DNA of 64,000 bases, from positions 62,001 to 126,000 of the forward strand of contig CANQFZ010000002.1 of NCBI GenBank assembly GCA_947600065.1. The letters run 5' to 3'. The translations under genes and the position numbers were made by a program. Position 1 is the first letter of the stretch, and the number at the start of each line of letters is the position of its first letter. Below are positions 19,476-30,245 of this stretch, piece by piece. The stretch comes from an uncultured Clostridia bacterium. GTDB lineage: Bacteria; Bacillota; Clostridia; Oscillospirales; Ruminococcaceae. Under the pieces are notes generated by a model, which saw only the letters and a program-made list of their open reading frames with translations, ran no database searches and was not told the DNA's origin.

Positions 19476-20504
19476 TTGAAAACCGTTAAAGTCGGAAATA
19501 TTGCTCTCGGAAACGGAAAAATTTATGTTCAGTCTATGCTGAATGTTCCTGCCGACGATATTGAAAGCAGCGTTAAACAGGCTGTAGAACTTGAAAAAGC
19601 AGGCTGTGAGATAATACGCGCGGCAGTACCGAAAGTCGAAAACGCAGAGCTTATTTATGCCTTAAAAAACGCAGTATCCGTTCCGATAGTTGCGGATATA
19701 CATTTTGACTATAAGATAGCCCTCGCGTGCGTTGATGCGGGAGTTGACAAGATACGCATAAATCCCGGAAATATCGGTTCGGACGATATGATAAAGGCTG
19801 TTGCAAACGCTTGTAAAGCCAAAAACATTCCAATAAGAATAGGCGTAAATTCTGGTTCTCTTGAAAAAAGCTTGCTTGAAAAATACGGAAGTCCTACGGC
19901 AGAGGCGCTTGTAGAAAGCGCTTTAGGTCATGTAAGGCTGCTGAATAAGTTTGACTTTGACGATATTGTGATAAGCATAAAATCTTCAAACGTAAAACTT
20001 ATGATAAGCGCATACAGACTTCTTGCACAGCAAACAAATTATCCGCTTCATTTAGGCGTTACAGAGGCAGGAACAGAACGTATGGGGCTTATAAAATCAG
20101 CTATAGGTATAGGCTCTCTTCTTTGCGACGGGATAGGCGATACTATCCGCGTTTCTCTTACAGCAGACCCCTTACAAGAGGTTTATGCGGGAAAAGATAT
20201 TTTAAAAGCATGCGGGCTGGGAAAAGGAGCAGAGATAGTTTCATGCCCGACATGCGGCAGAACGAAAATTGACCTTATTTCTCTCGCAAATAAAGTCGAA
20301 GATATGCTGAAAACAGTAGACAAGCCGATAAAAGTAGCTGTCATGGGCTGTGCGGTTAACGGTCCCGGAGAAGCAAGAGAAGCTGACGTCGGTATCGCAG
20401 GCGGAAACGGAGAAGGTCTTATATTCAGAAAAGGACAAGTCCTGCGAAAAGTTCCCGAGGACAGGCTTCCGGAAGAGCTAAAAAAGGAAATTGATAAACT
20501 GTAA
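19476..20504 (+). CDS. ispG: 4-hydroxy-3-methylbut-2-enyl diphosphate synthase
   Basis: VQSMLNVPADD, CPTCGRTKIDL, GCAVNGPGEAREADVGIAGG; TTG start after AGGAGG. Confidence 0.94.
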   Translation: MKTVKVGNIALGNGKIYVQSMLNVPADDIESSVKQAVELEKAGCEIIRAAVPKVENAELIYALKNAVSVPIVADIHFDYKIALACVDAGVDKIRINPGNIGSDDMIKAVANACKAKNIPIRIGVNSGSLEKSLLEKYGSPTAEALVESALGHVRLLNKFDFDDIVISIKSSNVKLMISAYRLLAQQTNYPLHLGVTEAGTERMGLIKSAIGIGSLLCDGIGDTIRVSLTADPLQEVYAGKDILKACGLGKGAEIVSCPTCGRTKIDLISLANKVEDMLKTVDKPIKVAVMGCAVNGPGEAREADVGIAGGNGEGLIFRKGQVLRKVPEDRLPEELKKEIDKL

Positions 20505-20516
20505 AGGAAGAAATTT

Positions 20517-23500
20517 ATGGCAAAGTTGTTTGAACTGGTCGACAGTGTAAAGCTGCCTGAAAATATCGGAAAGGGAACAGTGCTTAGTATTGTCAGCAAT
20601 AAGGAAAAAACAGATATAAAGATAAACCTTTCGCTCGATGATCTTACGCCTATGGCGGAGCTGTTTTCGGCTGCTGAAATTATTTCAGCGGAAATAAAAG
20701 CCGAAGTAACAATTTATCCGAAATACCACGAAAGTTTATTTGAAACTGATTACATATATGAAATAATTGAACTCCTTAAAAAGAAAATGGTTTCGGTAAA
20801 CGGCTATTTTGATGGTGCAAAGATAAACGACGACGGTTCGACCTTTGAAATAACATTGAAAAACGGCGGGAAAAAAGTCCTTATGGGGCTTGGTATCGAG
20901 AATAAGATACAGAATTATGTTCGCGGCTTTTTTGATAAGCAGATTAAAGTTTTATTGTCGTCCGAAAACGAGCTTGACATAGACGAATACATAAAGCAGG
21001 AAAACAGCACCCCGACAGAACAGATATCCATTTCTCCCGTCGAGGAAAAGAAGAGCGAGAAAAAGAACTTTCGCGGTGGACGCTCAAGAACTCCGCAGTT
21101 CATGGAAAAACCCGTTGAAATAATTTTAGGCTTTGACCATGAAAAATTCGGTAAAAAAGCTATGCTCTTTTACGGAAAAGATAATTTCAAGTATCCCGAA
21201 AATATGTCCGAAAATTTTTCCGAAGCTGATGAAACAACTTTGTGGGGAACTATATTCGGCATTTCGGACGAAAAGACATCGCGCGACGGAAAAACTTATA
21301 TTTACAGCGCGTTTTTTTCAGATAAGACATCTTCTGCGATACTTAAAATAATAACCGGCGTCGAAAACAAAGACGTCCTTACATCAAATATCGCTGTCGG
21401 TAAAACTATTATAACGACGGGAAAATTTGAGCAGGACAGCTTTACTCATAAGGTTAATTTCCGTCCGAGCTCTATAGCGCTTATCGAACCTCTCGGCAGA
21501 AATGATACCGCAGAGCAGAAGCGTGTCGAGCTTCATATGCATACAAAGATGTCAGATATGGACGCTGTTTCGTCCGCAGAGGATCTTATAAAACAGGCTG
21601 ACGCTTGGGGACACCCCGCTGTGGCTATCACAGACCACGGAAATCTTCAGAGCTATCCCGAAGCTATGAACACGATCGAAGCGCTTAATGCCAAAGGCTC
21701 AAAGATGAAGATGATCTACGGAGTAGAAGCCTATTTTGTAGATGACGGCGGCGTGCTTGTAAGCGGTCTGGACGAATATCCTACTAATGACGAGATAGTA
21801 GTTTTTGATATCGAAACAACGGGACTTTCCGCAAAATACGACAGAATAACAGAGATAGGCGCAGTAAAACTTAAAAACCGTGAAATTGTCGAAGAGTTTC
21901 AGACTTTTGTAGATCCGGGAATGTCTATTCCCGCGCCTATAACCGAGCTTACGGGAATAACCGACGCAATGGTTGAAAACGCGCCGTCGGAAGATGAGGC
22001 TTTGAAGGCATTTATAAATTTTGCGGGAAAGAGCGTGCTTGTCGCGCATAACGCGTCATTTGATACCTCGTTTATCAAAGAAACGGCTGAGCGTTGCGGC
22101 ATTGAATATAAATTCGGGTATATTGATACCATACCGCTTTGCAAAGCGGCTTTACCTAATCTTAAAAAATATAAGCTCGATATAGTTGCAAAAGAATACA
22201 AGCTCGGCGATTTTAATCATCACCGTGCAATCGACGATGCGAAAATGCTTTGTCAGATCTTTCTTCATCTTATTTCCGACGCGGAAAAGAACGGAAAACT
22301 CGAAAAGCTCGGCGATTTCAATAAACTGTTCTCAACGGTCGATGTAAAGAAACTCCCGACTTATCATATGATAATCCTTGTAAAAAACAAGGTTGGTCTT
22401 AAAAATCTGTACAAGCTTGTGTCCATTTCTAACCTTGAATATTTTTACAAAAAGCCGAGGATACCGCTTTCCGAATTGCAGAAATACCGCGAGGGTCTTA
22501 TAATAGGTTCAGCCTGTGAGGCGGGAGAACTTTTCAGGGCAATTCTTGACGACAAGCCCGAAGAAGAGATCGAAAAGATCGCTTCCATATACGATTATTA
22601 TGAGATACAGCCTATCTGCAACAACAGGTTTATTGTGCGCGAGGGTAAAGTAAACGACGACGAGGGATTAAAAGACATAAACAGAAAGATCGTTGCACTT
22701 GCAGATAAACATCAAAAGCTATGTGTGGCGACCTGCGATGTACATTTCAAAGATAAAGAGGACGGTATTTTCAGAAAAATACTCCAGGCGGGACAGGGTT
22801 ATAAGGACGCTGATAATCAGGCAGATCTATATTTCAGAACAACAGACGAAATGCTCAAAGAGTTTGATTATCTCGGAGAAGAAAAGGCGTTTGAGGTCGT
22901 TGTTACAAATACGAATAAAATAGCTGATATGATAGACAGCGACATAAGACCGATTCCCACGGGAACTTATACCCCGTTTATAGAGGGTGCTGAGCAGGAA
23001 CTCCAAGATTTGTGCTGGAGCAGGGCAAACGCATGGTATAAAGAGGACGGAAAACCCCTCCCCGAAATAGTTGACAGCCGTCTGAAGCGCGAGCTTGAAT
23101 CTATCATTAAATACGGATTTTCTGTGCTTTACATGATAGCGCAGAAACTTGTAAAATATTCGGAAGACAACGGTTATCTTGTAGGTTCGAGAGGATCTGT
23201 CGGTTCTTCGTTTGTTGCAATTATGGCGGGAATTTCCGAGGTAAATCCGCTTGCTCCGCATTATCGCTGTCCGAAATGCCGTCACTCCGAGTTTATTACA
23301 GACGGCTCAATAGGCTCGGGATTTGACCTGCCGCCGAAAAATTGTCCGAATTGCGATGTTGAAATGATACGCGACGGACACGATATTCCGTTTGAAACTT
23401 TCCTCGGATTTAAAGGTGACAAACAGCCCGATATTGACCTTAATTTCTCTGGTGAAGTACAGGGAAAAGTCCACAGGTATACCGAAGAGCTATTCGGAAA

Positions 23501-24857
23501 AGACCACGTTTTTAAGGCGGGAACAATATCCGCCGTTCAGGAAAAAACAGCATACGGCTTTGTGAAAAAGTACAGCGAAGAACGCGGGTTAGATATAAAC
23601 GACGCGGAAATAGAAAGGCTTGCGAAAGGCTGTACCGGCGTAAAAAGAACGACTTCACAGCACCCCGGCGGAATGGTTGTCGTACCTAACGACCACGAGG
23701 TATACGACTTTACTCCCGTACAGCACCCAGCCGACAAGACCGAAAGCGATATGATAACAACTCATTTCGACTTCCACGCATTGCATGATACTATCTTGAA
23801 GCTCGACGAGCTGGGGCATGATGTTCCGACCTTGTATAAACATCTTGAAGATATGACGGGCATGAAAATAGCTGATGTTCCGACGACAGATCCCGATGTC
23901 TACAAGCTCTTTGTATCGACCGAACCGCTTAAACTTTTAGACGACATAGGCGTAAGCTGTGGAACACTCGGTATACCGGAGTTTGGCACGAACTTTGCTA
24001 TGCAGATGCTTCAGGACGCACAGCCGAAAAACTTTTCCGACTTGTTGCAGATATCGGGACTTTCACACGGCACAGACGTATGGCTCGGAAACGCGCAGGA
24101 TCTTATCAAAAGTGGAACTTGTACGATATCAAATGTTATAGGAACGCGCGACAGCATAATGACATATCTTATGCATAAAGGGCTTGACCCTTCAATGGCG
24201 TTCAATATTATGGAAATAACCAGAAAGGGCAACGCTCGTAAAAAATTTGACGATAAAATATACAAGGCATTTAAGGACAACAATGTTCCCGATTGGTATG
24301 TTGAGAGCTGTAAAAAGATTAAGTATATGTTCCCGAAAGCACATGCAGCAGCATATGTAACGGCGGCTGTAAAACTCGGCTGGTTCAAGATACATAAGCC
24401 CACGGAATTTTATGCTGCGACGCTTACAAAGCATACAAACAACCTTGAGCTTGAAACCATACTTAAAGGAAAAGGTGCGGTAAAGCAGAGAATACAAGAG
24501 ATAAAAGCAATGCCGAAACCTTCGGCAAAAGAAGAAGATACACTCGACGCGCTGTATCTCGTATATGAAATGCTCTCGCGCGGGATAGAAGTTCTTCCTG
24601 TTGACGCAAGAAAATCAAACGCTCTTACATATTCTATTGAGGACGGAAAGCTCAGAATGCCGTTTCTTGCGGTCGCAGGCTGCGGCGAAAGCGCGGCTTT
24701 AAAGCTTAGAGAAACCATAGATATGGACGAAAACGCTTGTATTGATGATATTAAAGCAGCGAGCGGCGTAAATTCAAATGTCATAGACAAGCTCAAAGAA
24801 ATAGGAGCATTCAGCGGTTTCCAACAGTCTGCACAATTTACATTATTTGATATGTAA
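20517..24857 (+). CDS. polC: DNA polymerase III subunit alpha, PolC type
   Basis: PHP motif (VELHMHTKMSDMDAV), DEDD exonuclease (VVFDIETTGLS), polymerase (PDIDLNFSGEVQGKVHRY). Confidence 0.96.
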   Translation: MAKLFELVDSVKLPENIGKGTVLSIVSNKEKTDIKINLSLDDLTPMAELFSAAEIISAEIKAEVTIYPKYHESLFETDYIYEIIELLKKKMVSVNGYFDGAKINDDGSTFEITLKNGGKKVLMGLGIENKIQNYVRGFFDKQIKVLLSSENELDIDEYIKQENSTPTEQISISPVEEKKSEKKNFRGGRSRTPQFMEKPVEIILGFDHEKFGKKAMLFYGKDNFKYPENMSENFSEADETTLWGTIFGISDEKTSRDGKTYIYSAFFSDKTSSAILKIITGVENKDVLTSNIAVGKTIITTGKFEQDSFTHKVNFRPSSIALIEPLGRNDTAEQKRVELHMHTKMSDMDAVSSAEDLIKQADAWGHPAVAITDHGNLQSYPEAMNTIEALNAKGSKMKMIYGVEAYFVDDGGVLVSGLDEYPTNDEIVVFDIETTGLSAKYDRITEIGAVKLKNREIVEEFQTFVDPGMSIPAPITELTGITDAMVENAPSEDEALKAFINFAGKSVLVAHNASFDTSFIKETAERCGIEYKFGYIDTIPLCKAALPNLKKYKLDIVAKEYKLGDFNHHRAIDDAKMLCQIFLHLISDAEKNGKLEKLGDFNKLFSTVDVKKLPTYHMIILVKNKVGLKNLYKLVSISNLEYFYKKPRIPLSELQKYREGLIIGSACEAGELFRAILDDKPEEEIEKIASIYDYYEIQPICNNRFIVREGKVNDDEGLKDINRKIVALADKHQKLCVATCDVHFKDKEDGIFRKILQAGQGYKDADNQADLYFRTTDEMLKEFDYLGEEKAFEVVVTNTNKIADMIDSDIRPIPTGTYTPFIEGAEQELQDLCWSRANAWYKEDGKPLPEIVDSRLKRELESIIKYGFSVLYMIAQKLVKYSEDNGYLVGSRGSVGSSFVAIMAGISEVNPLAPHYRCPKCRHSEFITDGSIGSGFDLPPKNCPNCDVEMIRDGHDIPFETFLGFKGDKQPDIDLNFSGEVQGKVHRYTEELFGKDHVFKAGTISAVQEKTAYGFVKKYSEERGLDINDAEIERLAKGCTGVKRTTSQHPGGMVVVPNDHEVYDFTPVQHPADKTESDMITTHFDFHALHDTILKLDELGHDVPTLYKHLEDMTGMKIADVPTTDPDVYKLFVSTEPLKLLDDIGVSCGTLGIPEFGTNFAMQMLQDAQPKNFSDLLQISGLSHGTDVWLGNAQDLIKSGTCTISNVIGTRDSIMTYLMHKGLDPSMAFNIMEITRKGNARKKFDDKIYKAFKDNNVPDWYVESCKKIKYMFPKAHAAAYVTAAVKLGWFKIHKPTEFYAATLTKHTNNLELETILKGKGAVKQRIQEIKAMPKPSAKEEDTLDALYLVYEMLSRGIEVLPVDARKSNALTYSIEDGKLRMPFLAVAGCGESAALKLRETIDMDENACIDDIKAASGVNSNVIDKLKEIGAFSGFQQSAQFTLFDM

Positions 24858-24878
24858 TTTTCAACATTGTTGAAAATT
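24856..24878. terminator. Hairpin AATTTTCAAC-ATT-GTTGAAAATT
   Basis: 10-bp perfect stem at the polC stop; weak T tail. Confidence 0.45.
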
Positions 24879-24910
24879 AAAGTGCTTTTTGCCAAAATAA
24901 CTTTTGATTA

Positions 24911-24976
24911 TTGACAAAACCGATAAAAAATGTTATTATGTTAGTGTGATAATATGTTATTGTGTTAGCACACTAA
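24911..24976 (+). promoter_or_regulatory. his operon promoter (TTGACA-17-TATTAT) with overlapping/adjacent repeats
   Basis: Hexamers at 24911-24916 and 24934-24939; direct repeats TGTTATTATGTTAG/TGTTATTGTGTTAG and inverted repeat TTAGTGTG...CACACTAA. Confidence 0.75.
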
Positions 24977-25013
24977 AGTATCAGCCAATGACAAAATAAA
25001 AGGAGCAGGGAAC

Positions 25014-26219
25014 TTGAAACGAAATGATTTGCTTACTCCCGAAGGAACGCGAGATCTGCTTTTTGAAGAATGTGCGGCAAAGCGTGAGATCTCCGAGCGA
25101 CTGACGGGATTGTTTGAAAGTTCGGGATATTCCGAGGTAATAACGCCGGGTCTGGAGTTTTTTGATGTGTTTAACGGCTATGTCCGCGATTTTCCACAGG
25201 AGATGATGTACAAGCTCGTAGACGGAAAAAACAGACTGATGGTTTTAAGACCCGACAGTACTATTCCGATCGCGAGGCTCTGTGCAACAAGACTTAGAGA
25301 TGAGAAGCTTCCGCTGAAGCTGTTCTATAATCAGAACATCTATATGGTAAATCCAAAGGACAGCGGGCGAGATGACGAGATATCACAGTGCGGAATTGAA
25401 ATACTCGGCGGAAAAAGCGATGCGGCAGATTTCGAAGCGCTTGTCCTTGCGGCAAAAGCGCTCCGGTTATGTGACGAGGATTATAGGATAGAAATAGGCG
25501 ATATGGGGATATTTACCGAGCTTATGGCTGAGTATGAATGTGATGTTGAGCTTGCAGTAAATACTCGAAACTGGATAGAAACCAAAAATCTCCCGATGCT
25601 CGACGAGGCTTATTCTTCGAAAAATATACCTGAACAAGATAAATGCTTTGCCGAGGCATTTAAGGCTTTGCCAAGACTTTTCGGCGGCATTGAAGTTCTG
25701 GAAATGGCAAAGGGTGTGTTACATGGAGAGTTTTTTGACCTTAAGCTTAAACAGCTCGAAAAGCTCTGCCGCGATTTAAGCGAGATTATTCCCAAAGAGA
25801 AAATTCGTGTTGATCTGGGACTTTTGAGCAGGAAGAATTATTATACGGGGATAATATTCCGCGGTTATGTAGAGGGATATGGTCAGCCTGCGCTTTCGGG
25901 TGGAAGATACGACAGATTGCTTGGAGATTTCGGCAGAGATGCGGGAGCTGTAGGTTTTGCAGTAAATGTAGAGGCGGTGGCGCGTGTCCTTTTGCAAAAA
26001 AGCGGCGAACGTTATAAAAAACATCCCGATGTTATAGTCTGGAGCGAAGATTCCGTTTTAGCTCTAAAACATTGTACAGAACTTATTTCTGCAGGATACT
26101 GCGCGGTAAATTCCGTTTTAGGCACTATTGAAGAAACAAGGGAATATGCGAAAGCCCATGGGATAAAACGCATTGATATAGCCGAAATTGACGGAATAAT
26201 TAAAAGCGAGGAAGTGTGA
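25014..26219 (+). CDS. hisZ: ATP phosphoribosyltransferase regulatory subunit
   Basis: HisRS-like class II motifs (TPEGTRDLLFEE, MVLRPDSTIPIAR, GGRYDRLLGDFG), adjacent to short hisG; TTG start. Confidence 0.9.
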   Translation: MKRNDLLTPEGTRDLLFEECAAKREISERLTGLFESSGYSEVITPGLEFFDVFNGYVRDFPQEMMYKLVDGKNRLMVLRPDSTIPIARLCATRLRDEKLPLKLFYNQNIYMVNPKDSGRDDEISQCGIEILGGKSDAADFEALVLAAKALRLCDEDYRIEIGDMGIFTELMAEYECDVELAVNTRNWIETKNLPMLDEAYSSKNIPEQDKCFAEAFKALPRLFGGIEVLEMAKGVLHGEFFDLKLKQLEKLCRDLSEIIPKEKIRVDLGLLSRKNYYTGIIFRGYVEGYGQPALSGGRYDRLLGDFGRDAGAVGFAVNVEAVARVLLQKSGERYKKHPDVIVWSEDSVLALKHCTELISAGYCAVNSVLGTIEETREYAKAHGIKRIDIAEIDGIIKSEEV

Positions 26220-26222
26220 GAA

Positions 26223-26858
26223 ATGGAAAACAGGAAACTGCGTATCGCTCTCACAAAAGGGAGAATAGAAGAAAAGGCTGTAAGTCTGCTTGAAGAAATA
26301 GGGTATGACGTAACGGATCTCAGAGAAAAGGGAAGACGACTTATACTTTCGATACCGGACGAGGATATAGAAGTTGTCCTGGCAAAAGCGGCAGACGTTA
26401 TCACATATGTTGAACACGGCGTATGCGACCTCGGAGTTGTCGGAAAAGACACTATTATGGAACACGGCGGAAAGTTTTTCGAGATAGCCGACCTTGGTTT
26501 CGGAAAGTGCAGGTTTGCTCTTGCTGTCAAAAAAGGAACGGACTTCTTTGCGGGTTACGGCGTAAAGACGGTAGCCACAAAATACCCGAATGTTACGAGA
26601 AATTTTTTTGAGAAAAAAGGAATTGACGTTGACATTGTAAAAATTGAGGGTTCTGTTGAGCTTGCGCCGCTCGTTGGACTTGCTGACGGGATAGTGGATA
26701 TTGTAGAAACGGGAACAACGCTCAAAGAAAACGGTCTTGAAGTATGCGAGGACGTTGCGAATATATCGGCGCGGCTTATAGTAAATACAGTAAGTCTGAA
26801 GCTCAAACAAGAACGTATACAGGAAATTGTAAAGCTTATCGAGGAGAAATTGAAATGA
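26223..26858 (+). CDS. hisG: ATP phosphoribosyltransferase, short form
   Basis: LRIALTKGRIEEKAV, DLGVVGKDTI, DIVETGTTLKENGLEV. Confidence 0.95.
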   Translation: MENRKLRIALTKGRIEEKAVSLLEEIGYDVTDLREKGRRLILSIPDEDIEVVLAKAADVITYVEHGVCDLGVVGKDTIMEHGGKFFEIADLGFGKCRFALAVKKGTDFFAGYGVKTVATKYPNVTRNFFEKKGIDVDIVKIEGSVELAPLVGLADGIVDIVETGTTLKENGLEVCEDVANISARLIVNTVSLKLKQERIQEIVKLIEEKLK

Positions 26859-28153
26859 TAAAGATAATAAAAGCAAACGGCGACGAAAAGCGCTTTCTTG
26901 AAGAAGTAGAAAAGCGCGCGGGAGAAGTAAATGCCGAGGTAGAAAAAACCGTAAAGGACATTCTTGCCGATGTAAAGGAAAACGGCGACAAGGCGGTCAA
27001 AGCTTATACGGCTAAATTCGACAGCCCGAACGCCCTGTATTACCGCGTTCCCGATGAGGCAATTCAAGATGCGCTTACCGAAGCAAACGAAAAATCTCCC
27101 GATTTCGTAAATGCAATGCTGAACGCAGTCGAAAATATAACGGCATTTCACCAAAAACAAAAGCGCGAGGGTTTTTGCGTTACGGAGGAAAACGGCGTTA
27201 TAATGGGTCAGCGCGTAAGAGGACTTGACAAGGTCGGACTTTATGTTCCCGGAGGAACCGCGGCTTATCCTTCGTCAGTTCTGATGAACGCAATTCCTGC
27301 GAAAATTGCGGGAGTAAAAGAAGTAATAATGGTCACTCCTCCGCTTAAAGACGGAACGGCGAACAAGGATATCCTTGTTGCGGCGGCATTGTGCGGAGTA
27401 GACAAAATTTATCTCGCAGGAGGAGCGCAGGCTATAGCCGCTCTTGCATATGGAACGGAAGAAATTCCGAGGGTGTCAAAGATAGTAGGACCGGGGAATA
27501 TTTTTGTTGCAACAGCTAAAAAGCTGGTTTACGGAACTGTTGATATTGATATGGTCGCAGGTCCGAGCGAGATTCTTGTTCTTGCTGACGACAGCGCAGA
27601 TCCCGTATATCTTGCCGCGGATCTTATGTCGCAGGCGGAGCATGACAGACTTGCGAGCGCGATAATGATAACCACAAGCATGGATATTGCCGAAAAGACA
27701 AAAGCAGAGATCGAACGTCAGAGCACAGAGCTTTCCCGCAGGGATATTATTGAAGAATCACTGAAAAACTACGGCGGTATAATAGTCTGCGACGATATGG
27801 ACTATGCGGTCGAAATAGCAAACAAGATAGCTCCCGAACATCTTGAATGTGTAGTTAGAGATCCGATAAGGTATATAGGAAAGCTCGACAACGTTGGTTC
27901 GCTGTTTTTAGGAGAATATTCTCCCGAACCTCTCGGCGATTATTACGCAGGACCTAATCACGTTCTCCCGACAAGCGGCACAGCGAGATTTTATTCGCCG
28001 CTCGGAGTTGACAGCTTTGTAAAACGTTCGAGCTACATTTATTACACAAAAGAAGCTCTTCTTGACGCGGCGGACGACATTATTCTCATTGCAAAGCGCG
28101 AACAGCTCACGGCTCACGCAAACTCTATCGAAGTTAGAAAAAACAACGCCTGA
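26855..28153 (+). CDS. hisD: Histidinol dehydrogenase
   Basis: GLYVPGGTAAYPSSVLMNAIPAKIAGV, GPGNIFVATAKK, AGPSEILVLAD; ATG overlaps hisG stop. Confidence 0.95.
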   Translation: MIKIIKANGDEKRFLEEVEKRAGEVNAEVEKTVKDILADVKENGDKAVKAYTAKFDSPNALYYRVPDEAIQDALTEANEKSPDFVNAMLNAVENITAFHQKQKREGFCVTEENGVIMGQRVRGLDKVGLYVPGGTAAYPSSVLMNAIPAKIAGVKEVIMVTPPLKDGTANKDILVAAALCGVDKIYLAGGAQAIAALAYGTEEIPRVSKIVGPGNIFVATAKKLVYGTVDIDMVAGPSEILVLADDSADPVYLAADLMSQAEHDRLASAIMITTSMDIAEKTKAEIERQSTELSRRDIIEESLKNYGGIIVCDDMDYAVEIANKIAPEHLECVVRDPIRYIGKLDNVGSLFLGEYSPEPLGDYYAGPNHVLPTSGTARFYSPLGVDSFVKRSSYIYYTKEALLDAADDIILIAKREQLTAHANSIEVRKNNA

Positions 28154-28178
28154 TACTGAATGAAACGGAGGAAAAGTT

Positions 28179-28757
28179 ATGAACAGAAAATCTCAAATGA
28201 AAAGGATAACGAAAGAAACAGACATAAAACTAAGCCTTCAGTTGGACGGGGGCGACGTTGAAGTAAATACGGGCATAGGCTTTCTCGACCATATGATAAA
28301 TACCCTCGCTGTACACGGGGGATTTGGTCTTGTTCTTGACGCAGACGGTGACTTGAATGTAGACGCACATCATACTACAGAAGACGTCGGTATAGTTCTC
28401 GGAAAGGCTTTCAGCGAAGCTTTAGGGGATAAAACGGGTATCGTTCGCTTTGGAAGTGCGTTTGTTCCTATGGACGAGGCTTTGGGCTTCTGCGCGGTGG
28501 ATATAAGCGGAAGACCGTTTCTTGTTTTGAATGCAGAGTTTACAAACGAAAGAGTTGGGAGCTTTGACACTTGTCTTGTAGAAGAATTTATGAGGGCGTT
28601 TGCTTATAACGCGGGAATTACGCTCCACCTCCGCTGTGAATACGGCAAAAATGACCACCATAAGATAGAAGCATTGTTTAAGGCTCTCGCATATGCATTA
28701 AAGGCGGCGATAAAGCAAAATTCGGGCGAGATAGTTACTACTAAAGGCGTTTTATAA
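28179..28757 (+). CDS. hisB: Imidazoleglycerol-phosphate dehydratase
   Basis: GIGFLDHMINTLAVHGGFGL, DAHHTTEDVGIVLG, HHKIEALFKA. Confidence 0.95.
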   Translation: MNRKSQMKRITKETDIKLSLQLDGGDVEVNTGIGFLDHMINTLAVHGGFGLVLDADGDLNVDAHHTTEDVGIVLGKAFSEALGDKTGIVRFGSAFVPMDEALGFCAVDISGRPFLVLNAEFTNERVGSFDTCLVEEFMRAFAYNAGITLHLRCEYGKNDHHKIEALFKALAYALKAAIKQNSGEIVTTKGVL

Positions 28758-28781
28758 AGTAAACAAAAGGGGACAGCTTTA

Positions 28782-29372
28782 ATGACTGCAATAATTGACT
28801 ACGGCGCGGGAAATCTTTTCAGCGTAAAAAATGCGCTCGATTATCTCGGTATAGAGAACATAATAACAAAAAACGCAGATGAAATACGCAAAGCCGACAG
28901 GCTTATTCTGCCCGGGGTAGGCGCGTTCCCCGACGCAATGAGAATGCTGAATAACAGCGGTCTTACGGAAATTATAAAGGAAGAAGCCAAAAGGAAACCG
29001 CTCCTCGGAATATGTCTCGGAATGCAAATGCTCTTTGAAAAGGGCTATGAGTTTGAAGAAACAGAGGGCTTGGGGCTTATAAATGGAAGCGTAAAACTTA
29101 TGACGCCAAAAGATCTTCCCATTCCGCATATAGGCTGGAATGAGCTTGTGCTGAACAATCCATGCGGACTTCTGCAAAAGGGCGGGGAATACGTTTATTT
29201 TGTACATTCATACGCGGCGGATTGCCCGAGCGAAAACGTTTCGGCATATTGCGACTACGGAATGAAAGTTCCTGCGCTTGTATTTTCGGGAAACGTCTAC
29301 GGCGCGCAATTTCACCCCGAAAAAAGCGGAGAAGCGGGGCTTGAAATTCTGAAAAAATTTGCGGCTCTGTGA
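28782..29372 (+). CDS. hisH: Imidazole glycerol phosphate synthase, glutaminase subunit
   Basis: IIDYGAGNLFSVKNAL, LLGICLGMQMLFE, GAQFHPEKSGEAGL. Confidence 0.95.
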   Translation: MTAIIDYGAGNLFSVKNALDYLGIENIITKNADEIRKADRLILPGVGAFPDAMRMLNNSGLTEIIKEEAKRKPLLGICLGMQMLFEKGYEFEETEGLGLINGSVKLMTPKDLPIPHIGWNELVLNNPCGLLQKGGEYVYFVHSYAADCPSENVSAYCDYGMKVPALVFSGNVYGAQFHPEKSGEAGLEILKKFAAL

Positions 29373-29525
29373 TATTGAAAAGTCATTGTGGCGTAAAAGT
29401 TAAATTTTATGCAATTGTTTTACTGTTTAACCGATTTTCTCTGAAAAAAGTTTTTGCAGGGGAAAGCAGACCTATCCGCTGTAAAACCGACAATATTGCA
29501 ACAAATAAAAAGCAAGGAGAACAAA

Positions 29526-30242
29526 ATGTTTATTTTACCCGCTATAGACATAAAAGACGGACAGTGCGTAAGACTGTTCAAGGGCGATTATAACACCGTT
29601 CAAAAAGTAGCGGACAGCTATATGGACACCGCAAAGGCTTTTGAAAGCGCGGGCGCTGAGTGGATACATATGGTAGACCTTGACGGCGCAAAGGACGCGA
29701 CACAGCAGAATAAGGAAATTTTCATTGACGTTGCGAAAAACACGAATTTGAGAGTTGAAGTGGGCGGGGGAATACGTTCTCTCGATACCGTCGAGATGTA
29801 CCTTAAAAACGGAATTTCGCGTGTTATAATAGGTTCGGCAGCTGTTAAAGATCCACAGTTAGTAAAAGACGCGGTAAATGAATTCGGCGACAGGATCGCC
29901 GTTGGCATTGACGCAAAAAACGGTTATGTAGCGACAGAGGGCTGGCTTGAAACTTCGGACGTTTATTTTACGATACTTGCGCGGCAGATGAGCAGGATAG
30001 GCGTTGAGTATATAATTTTCACCGACATTTCAAAGGACGGAACACTTACGGGAGTAAACGCCGAACAGCTTGAACAGATAAACACAAGCTGCTCCGCGAA
30101 TATTATAGCAAGCGGAGGAGTACGTTCTATTGAAGATATAAACATCTGCAGAAAGCTCGGATTATACGGCGCTATCTGCGGAAAGTCCATTTATTCTGGA
30201 AGTCTTGATCTAAAAGAAGCAATAAACGCGGCAAAGGAGTAA
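29526..30242 (+). CDS. hisA: ProFAR isomerase
   Basis: [37 protein letters not shown]; start set after AAGGAG. Confidence 0.94.
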   Translation: MFILPAIDIKDGQCVRLFKGDYNTVQKVADSYMDTAKAFESAGAEWIHMVDLDGAKDATQQNKEIFIDVAKNTNLRVEVGGGIRSLDTVEMYLKNGISRVIIGSAAVKDPQLVKDAVNEFGDRIAVGIDAKNGYVATEGWLETSDVYFTILARQMSRIGVEYIIFTDISKDGTLTGVNAEQLEQINTSCSANIIASGGVRSIEDINICRKLGLYGAICGKSIYSGSLDLKEAINAAKE

Positions 30243-30245
30243 AAA

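Noticed and set aside
22827-23285. Antisense ORFs within polC
   Set aside because: Overlap conserved polymerase domains; no independent signals.
26118-26876. Long minus-strand ORF (252 aa) opposite hisG
   Set aside because: Fully antisense to conserved hisG, low-complexity aromatic/Ser-rich composition; a by-product of codon usage.
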